Positions 53,707-62,843 are shown, counted from the stretch's first letter. The stretch is DNA of 64,000 nucleotides from Bosea vestrisii (GCF_030144325.1 NZ_CP126307.1:4182001-4246000), one strand, 5' to 3'. Numbers and translations are program-made. Notes: generated from the sequence alone by a model not told the origin.

Positions 53707-54380
53707 ATCTCGAGGCTCGCAATGGAGAACGTTATGGTGTCGCCGGGGGAGAGCCGTGCCGGCGGAGTGGCGGTGACGTCGAAGAGAACGAAGTCGGTGA
53801 CACCCAATATATGCCATCCCGAAGGGGCCGAGGTCGGCATAATCCCTGCCTGGGCGCCGCCGATGATAACGGATCCCGTCGGCACATGAAGGCGAGGGCT
53901 GATGCGCCGTGGGCAAGATAATGCCGGATCAAGCCCCGAAAGATAAGGATAGCCTGCCATCGCGCCGAGCGCCGCGACCGTATATGTGACGCCCGCATGC
54001 CTCTCGACGAACGTTTCGATCGGTAAGCCTGCGTGCTCGGCGAGCATTCGAAGATCCTCGCCGGCCTGGCCCCCGTATCGCACCGGGATGGTCCACACTT
54101 GATGTTCGGAGTCGGCAGCCTCCACGCCCTCCCATAGCGAGACCAGGCGCATCTCGACATCCCGGGGATGGATCGACAGGCCATCGAACACGACCATCAG
54201 ATTGTTCATTCCGGGAACGCACTCGCGGACGCCCGGGATCGCTCGCGCAGACTTGGCTACCGCCCAGATCAATTGCTGATACTCGTCGCTGAACTGATCC
54301 CGGGCGCAATCCAGAAGCACGGCGCCGGTTCCGGCCGGCTGAATTCGTAATGGCGGCCATGCCTGACTAATCATTCCCAT
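53703..54380 (-). CDS. pxpB: 5-oxoprolinase subunit B-like protein (KipI/AHS1), copy B
   Basis: 225 aa from ATG 54380 (GGAG upstream; ATG 54374 also possible). Starts LRIQPAGTGAVLLDCARDQF; VRECVPGMNNLMVVFDGL matches the family core, as does TIPVRYGGQAGEDLRMLAEH. The usual FxPGFxYL motif appears as LGAMAGYPYLSGLDPALSCP, a variant with GYPYL. It ends SPGDTITFSIASLEI. Lies between SDR and pxpC on the minus strand. Confidence 0.87.
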   Translation of the reverse strand: MGMISQAWPPLRIQPAGTGAVLLDCARDQFSDEYQQLIWAVAKSARAIPGVRECVPGMNNLMVVFDGLSIHPRDVEMRLVSLWEGVEAADSEHQVWTIPVRYGGQAGEDLRMLAEHAGLPIETFVERHAGVTYTVAALGAMAGYPYLSGLDPALSCPRRISPRLHVPTGSVIIGGAQAGIMPTSAPSGWHILGVTDFVLFDVTATPPARLSPGDTITFSIASLEI

Positions 54381-54496
54381 CTCCGGCTTGAACGCCGCGG
54401 GGCGGCTTGGATGCCTGCCGATTGGAGGCGAAAAAGAGCCGGCTCGATCGCCGGCTGTGGCGTCGGCGAAGTCGCTCTCGCCGATCAGGCGCGGTC

Positions 54497-55272
54497 TCAC
54501 CCTTCGACCGGCACGGTGTAGTTCAGAATCAGGCGGCCGCCATCGGGATAAATGGTTTGACCTACGATGTACGAGGCGTCGTCGCTGCAAAGGAAGGACG
54601 CCACGCTCGCGATCTCCGAGGGCTCACCGCAGCGGCCTGCCGGTGTCCGAGACAAGATGATTTGCCTTTGCTCCTCGTTCGACATGACCGATGACTTGAC
54701 CATGTCCGTCAGGATCGTACCTGGACCGATCGCGTTGACGCGAATGCCGTGGGGGATCAGGCCTACCGCCATGACGGCCGTGAGCTGCTTGATGCCACCT
54801 TTCGAGACGGCGTAAGCAACCGAATTGGGTATGGCCAATATCGCGTTGATCGACGACATGTTCACGATCGACCCCCCCGGCCTTGCCTGATCATCTGACG
54901 CGCCGCTGCCTGGCCCAGAAGGAAGGGCGCTTTGAGGTTGACCTGCTGGACTCGATCGAAGTCCTCCTCGGGAAAATCGACAAAATCCGAGAGGTGGATT
55001 ATGCCCGCGTTGCTGATAAGGATGTCGACCGAGCCGAAATCGGACGTCGCCCGATCGATGATATCCTTCGCCATTTTCGATGAAACTTCGTTCAGATCAG
55101 AGACAATCCAGCTCGCTCGCTCGCCCAGACCCCGGGCAGCTTCCCTTACGACGTCCTCTTTGACGTCGTGCAGGAGGACCTTGGCGCCTTCGGCATGCAG
55201 CCGCTGCGCGCAGGCGAGCCCCAGCCCTCGTGCGGCTCCCGTGACGATCGCGACCTTACCCTCATGCCTCAT
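54497..55272 (-). pseudogene. Short-chain dehydrogenase/reductase, copy B, single-base frameshift
   Basis: Starts at ATG 55272: MRHEGKVAIVTGAARGLGLA (TGxxxGxG), with VDILISNAGIIHLSDF. After RQGRGG the frame is lost; the next frame resumes NMSSINAILAIPNSVAYAVS with catalytic Ser and YAVSK, to IYPDGGRLILNYTVP. The break is in a C run (54872-54878, seven where eight are expected). The C-terminus parallels the 13624 SDR. First gene of the minus-strand SDR-PxpB-PxpC operon, with an operator just upstream. Confidence 0.9.
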
Positions 55273-55293
55273 TGCAGAACCCCAAACCAAAAA

Positions 55294-55308
55294 TGGATAA
55301 ATTATCCT
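55294..55308. promoter_or_regulatory. Candidate GntR operator, site 5
   Basis: TGGATAAATTATCCT: arms GGATA and TATCC around AAT. It lies 22 bases before the SDR start on the minus strand, where bound protein would block transcription or initiation of the SDR-PxpB-PxpC operon. Confidence 0.6.
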
Positions 55309-55553
55309 GATTGGCTGATGTAAGCACACCGCTTCGGAGCCCTCAAGCCTCTTCGGAAGGCAATGTCACCGTTTCCGCCCCGGTTCGCTGACCTATAACG
55401 GCGGAGCATATCTCCTATCGCAAAATTCTAGTTTGCGACCGCCCAGGACGCATGCACGATTTCGCCTGTTCGAAGATCTCCCGCAAAGTTTCGAGACTTT
55501 GGGAGGAGGCTGACTCCTGCATCGTCAGGGTAACCTAAATCGGGGAATCGGAT

Positions 55554-56453
55554 TTGAACCGCTCAACGCCGCCGACGGCGCGCGCCGACGCGGCCGGCAC
55601 GACCGCTATGTCCGTGCCGCGCCTCCCCGTCAGCCGCGCACGCGCCCTACAAGTAAGCCTAGGGAAAATAACTTATACCGTTAGCGTTGTTCTTGCGTTC
55701 GTCTTCTTGCTCAGCCCGCTTATCTTGATCGTCTGGCTGAGTTTTTTTGCCGGACAGATCCCCGCCGTTCCACCGGCGAGCTATTCGATTGCGTGGTACG
55801 GCGAAGCCCTCAAAAACGTGCAGTTTACGAGCGGGCTTTGGACGAGCCTGAAGGTGGCGCTGCTAGCGACTGGCATGGGGCTTCTCGTCTCGATCCCGGC
55901 AGCGGTGGCCTTGAGCAAGCGCATCCTACCTTTCAGTGAGGCCATCCTTCAGTTCTTGATGAGCCCGATGGTTGTGCCCGGCATCGTTCTCGGCGCCGGC
56001 CTTTATGTGACGATGATCCTCGTCGAGATCAAAACAGACCTTCCGCTCGTCGGCTCTCCCTGGGGCATGATGCTCGGCCACGTCCTCCTGACTATCCCAT
56101 GGTGTCTCAGGCTGATTCTCGCCAACATCGGTTTGGTGGATAAGGCCGTGGAAGAGTCGGCGATCAGCTTGGGGGCTCGTCCGCTGACCGTGCTGATCAA
56201 GATTACCCTTCCGCTGATGTGGCCCGGAATCGTGGCCGCCGGGCTCTTCAGTTTCGTCGTGAGCTTCGGCAATCTCGAAATGACGCTCTTCTTGGTGGCT
56301 CCCGGGGAGACGACGCTGCCGATCGCGATCATCCAGTATCTTGAGTGGCGGCTTGACCCGAGCGTGGCGGCAATCTCGGTCATTCAGATCCTGCTCGTAA
56401 CGAGCGGGCTGCTGATCACCGATCGCTTCATCCCGATAACGAAAGTATTCTGA
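55554..56453 (+). CDS. ABC transporter permease, PotC-like
   Basis: 299 aa from a TTG with GGGGAA upstream; ATG 55608 is the alternative and removes 18 non-conserved residues. First helix VSVVLAFVFLLSPLILIVWL; ABC-docking loop VEESAISLGARPLTVLIKIT; tail TTLPIAIIQYLEWRLDPSVA. Similar to the 30774 permease. Stop overlaps the ATPase start (TGATG). No receptor gene adjoins. Confidence 0.9.
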   Translation: MNRSTPPTARADAAGTTAMSVPRLPVSRARALQVSLGKITYTVSVVLAFVFLLSPLILIVWLSFFAGQIPAVPPASYSIAWYGEALKNVQFTSGLWTSLKVALLATGMGLLVSIPAAVALSKRILPFSEAILQFLMSPMVVPGIVLGAGLYVTMILVEIKTDLPLVGSPWGMMLGHVLLTIPWCLRLILANIGLVDKAVEESAISLGARPLTVLIKITLPLMWPGIVAAGLFSFVVSFGNLEMTLFLVAPGETTLPIAIIQYLEWRLDPSVAAISVIQILLVTSGLLITDRFIPITKVF

Positions 56454-57532
56454 TGTCGAACATAAGCATCTCGGGTCTGAAGAAGCGTTATGGTCCGGCA
56501 ATGGCCGTTGAGAATTTCAACCTTGAGGTGGATCAAGGCGAAATGATCGTCTTCCTGGGTCCATCGGGCTGCGGGAAGACCACGACGCTGCGCATGATCG
56601 CAGGGTTCATAGATCCAACGGAAGGCAGCATCAAGCTGAGCGGGCGTGAGATCACCGGCGTGCCGGCCTATGACCGTAACATCGGGCTTGTCCCTCAAAA
56701 CTACGCGCTTTTTCCGCACCTTTCCGTCTTCGAGAACGTTGCTTTCGGGCTTCGGCGTCGGAAGACGCCGGAGCAGGTCATCGCGACTAAGGTCGAGGAA
56801 GTGCTCGCGCTCGTGCGGATGGACCCTCTGTCCAAGCGGATGCCGCGGGAGCTTTCCGGCGGACAGCAGCAACGCGTCGCTATCGCGCGGGCGATCGTGA
56901 TCTCGCCCGATATCCTCCTGATGGACGAGCCGCTATCCAACCTGGATGCCAAGTTGCGCGTAGGCATCAGGCAGGAGATCAAGCGGCTGCAGAAGTCGTT
57001 GGGTATCACCACGATCCTGGTGACGCACGATCAAGAGGAGGCGATGAGCATCGCGGATCGTGTGGTCGTCATGAGCGAGGGACGAATTCGGCAGATTGGA
57101 AGGCCCGAGGGCATCTACGCCCGTCCCGATAACCCCTTCGTCGCGGATTTCATCGGTCACACGAACTTCATTCCGGGCAAGGCTGATGGGGACTTCTTCG
57201 AAGCCGCGTCCGGAATACGCCTCGCCCTGCCAGGCGCCGCGACTGATCACGACGTCGTCGTCATCAGGCCGGAGCAGATCGAGATCGCGGCTTCGCCCAC
57301 GCTGTCCCTCAACGAGTTTGCGGGCGAAGTCATCTCGAAAATCTATCTGGGCGCGGTTGTTCTGCTCGAATGTCGCATTGGGCAGGATCTCGTCATCAAC
57401 GTCGCCATCACCTCGTCGGAGGCGCTATCGACGGTGGCGGAGGGTGCCACGGTCTACCTCACCATGCCGCCCGACAAGTTGCTGACCATGAGGAGCGATG
57501 AGCAATCGCCCGAAAACGCTCGAGGACGATGA
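56453..57532 (+). CDS. ABC transporter ATPase, PotA-like
   Basis: 359 aa. Walker A GPSGCGKTTTLRMIAGF, signature ELSGGQQQRVAIARAI, Walker B ILLMDEPLSNLDAKL, switch LVTHDQEEAMSIADR, C-terminal TOBE domain. Overlaps the next permease gene by ATGA. Paralogue of the 31598 ATPase. Confidence 0.95.
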   Translation: MSNISISGLKKRYGPAMAVENFNLEVDQGEMIVFLGPSGCGKTTTLRMIAGFIDPTEGSIKLSGREITGVPAYDRNIGLVPQNYALFPHLSVFENVAFGLRRRKTPEQVIATKVEEVLALVRMDPLSKRMPRELSGGQQQRVAIARAIVISPDILLMDEPLSNLDAKLRVGIRQEIKRLQKSLGITTILVTHDQEEAMSIADRVVVMSEGRIRQIGRPEGIYARPDNPFVADFIGHTNFIPGKADGDFFEAASGIRLALPGAATDHDVVVIRPEQIEIAASPTLSLNEFAGEVISKIYLGAVVLLECRIGQDLVINVAITSSEALSTVAEGATVYLTMPPDKLLTMRSDEQSPENARGR

Positions 57533-58395
57533 AAATGGCTTCCGTCTATCTCGCCGGGTCGACCGTTCCGAACAAACGAAGCGCGTTCTCGTTAGTGCTT
57601 CCAGCGTTGTTGATATCGCTCTTTTTGTACCTGCTGCCCCTGCTGCTACTTGGCCGGTACAGCCTGAATCGCTTCGTTCCGGGGCAGTTCATGCTTCCGG
57701 ATTTTACGTTCGCAAACTATGCTAATATAGTCTTGGATCCATATTATAGGAATATCTTATTCGTCACCGTCTCGATGTCTCTTGGCATCACCTTCATCGC
57801 GCTAATGGTCGGAATCCCGCTGGCTCATCTTATTAGCAGGTCGACCCGCTACAAGAAACTGTTGATCCTGCTGGTAGTCATCCCGCTTTTCGTGGGTTCC
57901 GCTGTCCGGGCTGCTGGCTGGATGCTCGCATTTGGCGAGCAAGGGTTGATCAACGCCCTCCTCACCAACTTGCACATCGTCGAACGGCCGGTTCAAATCA
58001 TGTATACGCCGTTGGCGGTCTTGATCGGAGCTGCCGCAGTCAACATCCCCTTCGTAGTCCTGACCATCCAAAGCGTGCTCGACGGACTTAATCCGTCGCT
58101 TGAGGAAGCCTCGCTCAGCCTTGGCGCGACCCCGTTCGAGACGTTCCGAGAGGTTACGCTGCCACTGGCCATGCCGGGCATCAAGGCGGCCTTCGTGATC
58201 TCGTTCATCCTCGGGATGAATGCCTATGCCACCCCGGTTCTCCTCGGCGGTCCGAGTTTCCAGATGATGGCCCCGGCCGTCGCCTCCGAGATCCTGGCGA
58301 AGAACAATTGGCCGGTCGGCGCGGCGCTGGCCTTCTTCCTGGTCGTTTCGACGCTCATTCTTACCACGCTATCGGGGCGCTCGAAGCGTAGCTAG
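57529..58395 (+). CDS. ABC transporter permease, PotB-like
   Basis: 288 aa. Helices begin FSLVLPALLISLFLYLLPLL; docking loop LEEASLSLGATPFETFREVT; MNAYATPVLLGGPSFQMMAP near the end, then NNWPVGAALAFFLVVSTLIL. This intact copy shows what the frameshifted 33714 gene should read at its end. Completes the second polyamine-type importer, which lacks its own binding-protein gene. Confidence 0.93.
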   Translation: MKMASVYLAGSTVPNKRSAFSLVLPALLISLFLYLLPLLLLGRYSLNRFVPGQFMLPDFTFANYANIVLDPYYRNILFVTVSMSLGITFIALMVGIPLAHLISRSTRYKKLLILLVVIPLFVGSAVRAAGWMLAFGEQGLINALLTNLHIVERPVQIMYTPLAVLIGAAAVNIPFVVLTIQSVLDGLNPSLEEASLSLGATPFETFREVTLPLAMPGIKAAFVISFILGMNAYATPVLLGGPSFQMMAPAVASEILAKNNWPVGAALAFFLVVSTLILTTLSGRSKRS

Positions 58396-58452
58396 GCGAA
58401 CGCGGCCCGAGTGTCGGCAGGCGCCGACGCTGCCTCCTGATCGGTGTAATCG

Positions 58453-60474
58453 ATGCTAAAATTTGAAAATGTTAGGCGGGTAGCTTTCGCTGGCGCGTGT
58501 GAGTTCGGGCAGGCTGGTGCCTACGAGCGTGTCACGGGTCGCGCCATGTTCAAGATCGATCCATCGGAATCTCGCAACCGGTCGATAGTCGATCTCAGCC
58601 ATGCTCCGCGCGACGCGGATGGTCTCGTCTCATACGGTGGCGATTTCTGCATCCTGCGCCCGGCCGAACCGGGGCGTGGCAACGGCCGGTTGCTGTTCGA
58701 GTTCGTTAACCGTGGCAACAAGCGCGCTCTTCATTTCTTCAACGACGCGCCGTCAGGAAATATGCCTCTCAGCCTCGCCGATGCCGGCAACGGCTTTCTG
58801 ATGCGCGAGGGTTACGCGGTCGCCTGGCTCGGATGGCAGGGGGATCTGTGGCCCGGAGATGATCGCTGCACGCTTTCGGTGCCGGTGGCACGCGAAGGGA
58901 CAACCGCGATCGAAGGGAAGATCTTCGCGGAATTCACCCCGACCTCGGACGGAGTGAAGGTATATCCGCTCAGCGCCGCCACGACCTGCCGCAGTTATCC
59001 CGTGGTGCCCCATGCCCATTCCTCCGCGTCGTTGACGCGACGCAGATATTATTGGAGCAGCAGGGAAGAGGTTCCCCGGGATCGCTGGGATTTCGCTCGC
59101 ACCGAGGGAGGACAGGGGGCCGACAATCAAGGCGCCGAACGAGCCGTCATGCCGTCCGACTTCCATATCCATATGCCGGATGGATTTGAGCCAGGCTGGA
59201 TCTACGAACTTGTTTATCTCGGCCAGGACCCGCTCGTCTTAGGCTTGGGACACAGCGCAGTCCGTGACTTCGTCGCGGCGTTGCGGCACGGCGACGCCGC
59301 TGGAAGCGACGAAGTGGCACGCGAGGTTGCCGCCCTGGAAATCGAACGCGCTTATTGCTGGGGGCGCTCTCAATCAGGACGCTGCATCAGGGACTTCATC
59401 TACCACGGGTTCAATGAGGATTTGGCTGGCCGCAAGGTCTTCGACGGCGCCATGCCTCACGTCTCGGGCGCCGGAAAAATGTGGCTCAATCAGCGCTTTG
59501 CCAAGCCGACGCTCCTGCCGGGCCAGAGTTACGAGAACCATACCGCCCCGGCCGACATATTTCCCTTCTCCTATGCCGCCAGCTCCGATCATCTGACGGG
59601 CGCGCGGGACGCGATCCTGAAGCGGCCGAATTCCGACCCGTTCGTCATTCACACGGATTCCGCATCCGAATACTGGCATCGGCGCGCGTCCTTGGTCCAC
59701 ACGGACACTGAAGGCAACGATCTCGCCCAGCCCGAGACGGTCCGGATCTATCTGTGGGCCAGTTCGCAACATTGGGCATATCCCCGCGACGTCGAGTTGA
59801 CCTCCGGTATCAGTGAGCAGCTGTTCAATACGGTAGCGACCTCGATGTTTTTTCGAGCGTTGCTTCGCCGCCTCGATGACTGGGTGACACGCGGGATCGC
59901 GCCACCCGAAAGCCGGATCCCGTTGGTGGCCGAAGGTACGTTGGCAACCTTCGAGGATTGGCGGGCATCGTTCCCCCAGATCCCGGCCGTCACATGCCCG
60001 GCTTCGGAGAGTCGCCTCGAGGCCATGGACTATGGGACAAACTACGCGGCAGGGATTCTGGACCAGGTTCCTCCGGCCATCTATGCATCCCGAAGCTACG
60101 CCGTCCGAGTGCCGGGTGTCGATGCGGATGGCAATGACATTGCGGGCTTAAGGGCCCCGATGGTGCAGGCGCCGCTTGGCACCTATACGGGCTGGAGCGT
60201 CAGACGAAGAGAATTGGGCGCGGGAGCCATGGTCGGTGTGACCGGCTCATACATACCCTTTCCAGAAACACGCGAGGTCGCAGAGGCGACGCGCGATCCC
60301 CGTACCTCGATCCTCGATCGCTATCCGACGGCAGACGCCTACCGCGACGCTATCGCTGCAGCAGTCGATGGTCTGATCCGCGATGGCTTCGTCATCGAGG
60401 AGGACCGGTCGCGATGCATCGCACTGGCTAAAGACTGGGGCTGTAGCCGCCATCGGGTCGTTCTAGGGTCCTAA
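58453..60474 (+). CDS. Large alpha/beta hydrolase-domain protein
   Basis: 673 aa, a long hydrolase of the uncharacterised 'alpha/beta hydrolase domain' family. VNRGNKRALHFFNDAPSGNM and REGYAVAWLGWQGDLWPGDD are the family's N-terminal signature; the nucleophile elbow is YCWGRSQSGRCIRDF (GxSxSGR type). A later GTYTGWSVRRRELGAGAMVG is conserved. No signal peptide. It starts 57 bases after the permease stop, so it may act on the imported compound as an esterase or amidase; the substrate is unknown. Confidence 0.8.
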   Translation: MLKFENVRRVAFAGACEFGQAGAYERVTGRAMFKIDPSESRNRSIVDLSHAPRDADGLVSYGGDFCILRPAEPGRGNGRLLFEFVNRGNKRALHFFNDAPSGNMPLSLADAGNGFLMREGYAVAWLGWQGDLWPGDDRCTLSVPVAREGTTAIEGKIFAEFTPTSDGVKVYPLSAATTCRSYPVVPHAHSSASLTRRRYYWSSREEVPRDRWDFARTEGGQGADNQGAERAVMPSDFHIHMPDGFEPGWIYELVYLGQDPLVLGLGHSAVRDFVAALRHGDAAGSDEVAREVAALEIERAYCWGRSQSGRCIRDFIYHGFNEDLAGRKVFDGAMPHVSGAGKMWLNQRFAKPTLLPGQSYENHTAPADIFPFSYAASSDHLTGARDAILKRPNSDPFVIHTDSASEYWHRRASLVHTDTEGNDLAQPETVRIYLWASSQHWAYPRDVELTSGISEQLFNTVATSMFFRALLRRLDDWVTRGIAPPESRIPLVAEGTLATFEDWRASFPQIPAVTCPASESRLEAMDYGTNYAAGILDQVPPAIYASRSYAVRVPGVDADGNDIAGLRAPMVQAPLGTYTGWSVRRRELGAGAMVGVTGSYIPFPETREVAEATRDPRTSILDRYPTADAYRDAIAAAVDGLIRDGFVIEEDRSRCIALAKDWGCSRHRVVLGS

Positions 60475-60553
60475 GTAAAGCAGCGTCGATGATGCATCAG
60501 CACTTTAGGCTCTATCCCAAATTCAGGTGTTGTGACCTTTCATGGAGAGGCAA

Positions 60554-61012
60554 ATGTCCAGCGATGGAAAAAAGAACGTATTCCGGAAGGTGCATCATCT
60601 CTGCATCGTCGTCCCGGATATTGAGAAGGCTGTTGAATATTACGAGTCGGTCGGTATCGGTCCGTGGAAGGATTTTCCGCCCTTAGGCGACCTGCCGGTT
60701 TCCTCTCTAACACGAGAGGAAATGGAGTCGTGGATCTATAAGTCCTGCGACCTTGAGAATATCCAGTTCCAGCTCTGCCAACCTTTGCCCAGCACGACCC
60801 GCAAGTATCGCTTTCTGCAAGAGCATGGAGGAGGGGTCTACCATATCGGGTTCGGGGTGCCTGACATCGAAGAGGCGGAGCAGGCTTGCCTGGATATGGG
60901 GCTTGTCATCGGCGAGCGAGGTAGAAAGCACGATGGCGAGGGCTTCACGTATTTCGATACGAGGGAGGACGCTGGCGTCGTCCTCGAGATTCGCTCCAAT
61001 TGGAACCCCTGA
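60554..61012 (+). CDS. VOC-superfamily protein, copy B
   Basis: 152 aa from ATG 60554 (GAGAGG just upstream; ATG 60542 possible). FRKVHHLCIVVPDIEKAVEY, SVGIGPWKDFPPLGDLP, LENIQFQLCQPLPSTTRKY, GGGVYHIGFGVPDIEEAEQA and TREDAGVVLEIRSNWNP. Candidate metal ligands: His in HHLC, Gln in FQLC, His in VYHIGF and Glu in VVLEIR. Paralogue of the 14403 protein, and it has the final Glu that copy A appears to lack. Confidence 0.83.
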   Translation: MSSDGKKNVFRKVHHLCIVVPDIEKAVEYYESVGIGPWKDFPPLGDLPVSSLTREEMESWIYKSCDLENIQFQLCQPLPSTTRKYRFLQEHGGGVYHIGFGVPDIEEAEQACLDMGLVIGERGRKHDGEGFTYFDTREDAGVVLEIRSNWNP

Positions 61013-61175
61013 TTGTCTCGTCGCACCGGAGCTGCTTGGTATCAAACGGTTCCGGTGCGATTTCACCCGGAGAAGGGCTGCCTGTTCGACTAGCGGCGGT
61101 CCAGAAGGCCAGTTCTTACCGTCGCCGTTCTGCCGGGGCTGGCAGTCGTCCTCAAGGACTGTCCGGTTACCTCTC

Positions 61176-62717
61176 ATGCGCCGTGCCAAATCGACTTTGG
61201 TCGGTAAAATTCCAGAAGCTAGGGGCACGTTCTCATGCAGGGGATGGTCGTAGCCGCGCAGCCCGAAGCAGCCGAGGTTGGCGCGGAGATATTGAGAGCG
61301 GGTGGCAACGCGGTCGATGCCGCCATCGCCTGCGCATTTTGCCAAGGCGTCGTTGACCCTCAGATGTGCGGGATCGGGGGCTTCGGCGCGATGCACGTCG
61401 TGCTGCCCGGGCGAGGGGTGCACACGACGCTGGAGTTCCTGGGAAGAGCGCCGTTAGCCTCGACCGCGGACATGTGGGAGGCCAATTTCGTCGGCGAGAC
61501 CAGAGACGGATTTGCGTTCCTTCTCGACGACCTCGCGAACGACATCGGCTATCGGGCCGTGGGCACTCCGGGGAATGTGAAGGGCTTCTGTCTTGCACTG
61601 GAGCGGTACGGTAAGATGGACCTTGCCGATGTGATGGCGCCGGCGATCGCGCACGCCCGCGACGGATTTTTGATCAGGCCATATATGCATTATTTCTGGT
61701 CCATCGATCTTGGAGCGTATCGCCCGCGGTGGATCGGACGTTTTCTATCACGGCGAGCTCGCGGACGAGATTGCGGCCGATATGGCCGAGAACGGCGGTC
61801 TTCTAACAAAGGCCGATCTTCAAGCGTATCGCGTTTCGGAAAAGGATCCGATCTGGGGCAGCTATCGCGGCCGCCGCGTTGCCAGCACGCCTCCTGCGAC
61901 AGGCGGTATTTCGCTAATCGAACTGCTTCAGATTCTCGAGGCGTTCGACATCGGCGCGTTTGAGCATGGTTCCGCGGAGCACATCATTGTCCTCGCCGAG
62001 GCGATGAAGCGAGTGACGCTCGATCGGGAGGCCCATATGGGAGATCCCGAGTTTATCCCTGTTCCGATGGACATGCTGCTGTCGCAGGAGCACGCGCGAA
62101 AACATGCGGAGTCCATCAAGCGCGGAGAACGAGCCAAAATCTCGCGATCGGAGCTACCAGGCGAGTCCCGCGACACGACGACCGTTAGCGTCATGGATGC
62201 GGAGGGGAACGCCGTCACCATAACGCACACCCTGGGTTCGCCCTCCGGCGCGATCTCACCTGGACTTGGATTCATGTTCAATGGCACGATGGCCGGATTC
62301 GACCCTCGTCCGGGCCGTGCCGGCTCAATTGCTCCCGGCAAGGCGAGAGGTAGCACGATGGCACCGTCAGTCGTGTACGACGGGGACGAGCCGATCCTGG
62401 CAATCGGCGCTCCCGGCGGAACATATATCGTCCCGGCCATCGCCCAGGCGTTGAGCAACGTGTTCGATTTTGGGATGACGATGCAGGAGGCGGTTTCTGC
62501 CCCTCGCGTCGTTTGCCTTAGCGACAAAATCGACGTGGCCAACCGCATTGCACGCCGAGTATCCTCGCAGCTCGAAGCTCAGGGCTATCCGGTCGCCAGA
62601 TCGTATCAATCCTATGCCTTCGGCGCGCCTCACGGCATCCTCCGTCAGGACGGAAGGTGGCAAGGCGGCGCTGATCCCCAACGGGATGGCATGGCCGTAG
62701 GCGTTCGCGATCGTTGA
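61176..62717 (+). pseudogene. Gamma-glutamyltransferase/acylase-like protein, two frame breaks and an internal deletion
   Basis: ATG 61176 gives MRRAKSTLVGKIPEARGTFS then CRG; one frame over, MVVAAQPEAAEVGAEILRAG and GGNAVDAAIACA continue, so a base is missing in the G run 61240-61243. The frame is good to RPYMHYFWSID, then jumps to LERIARGGSDVFYHGELADE in a new frame. About 50 residues that normally lie between are absent. The C-half is intact, with the nucleophile Thr in SRDTTTVSVMDAEGN and GSPSGAISPGLGFMFN. Because of the deletion it is probably non-functional even if the small indel is an error. GGT enzymes hydrolyse gamma-glutamyl amides. Confidence 0.85.
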
Positions 62718-62843
62718 CCGCGCAGCGTCCGCGGCCTCGCCTGCGGTCGAAATAGAGGCGCGCGCCGGGCGGCTCGGATACAACGTCAAGATGATTTTCG
62801 AGATGGAAGAGGTCGGATCGCCTGGCCTAGCTTCGCTCTGCGC

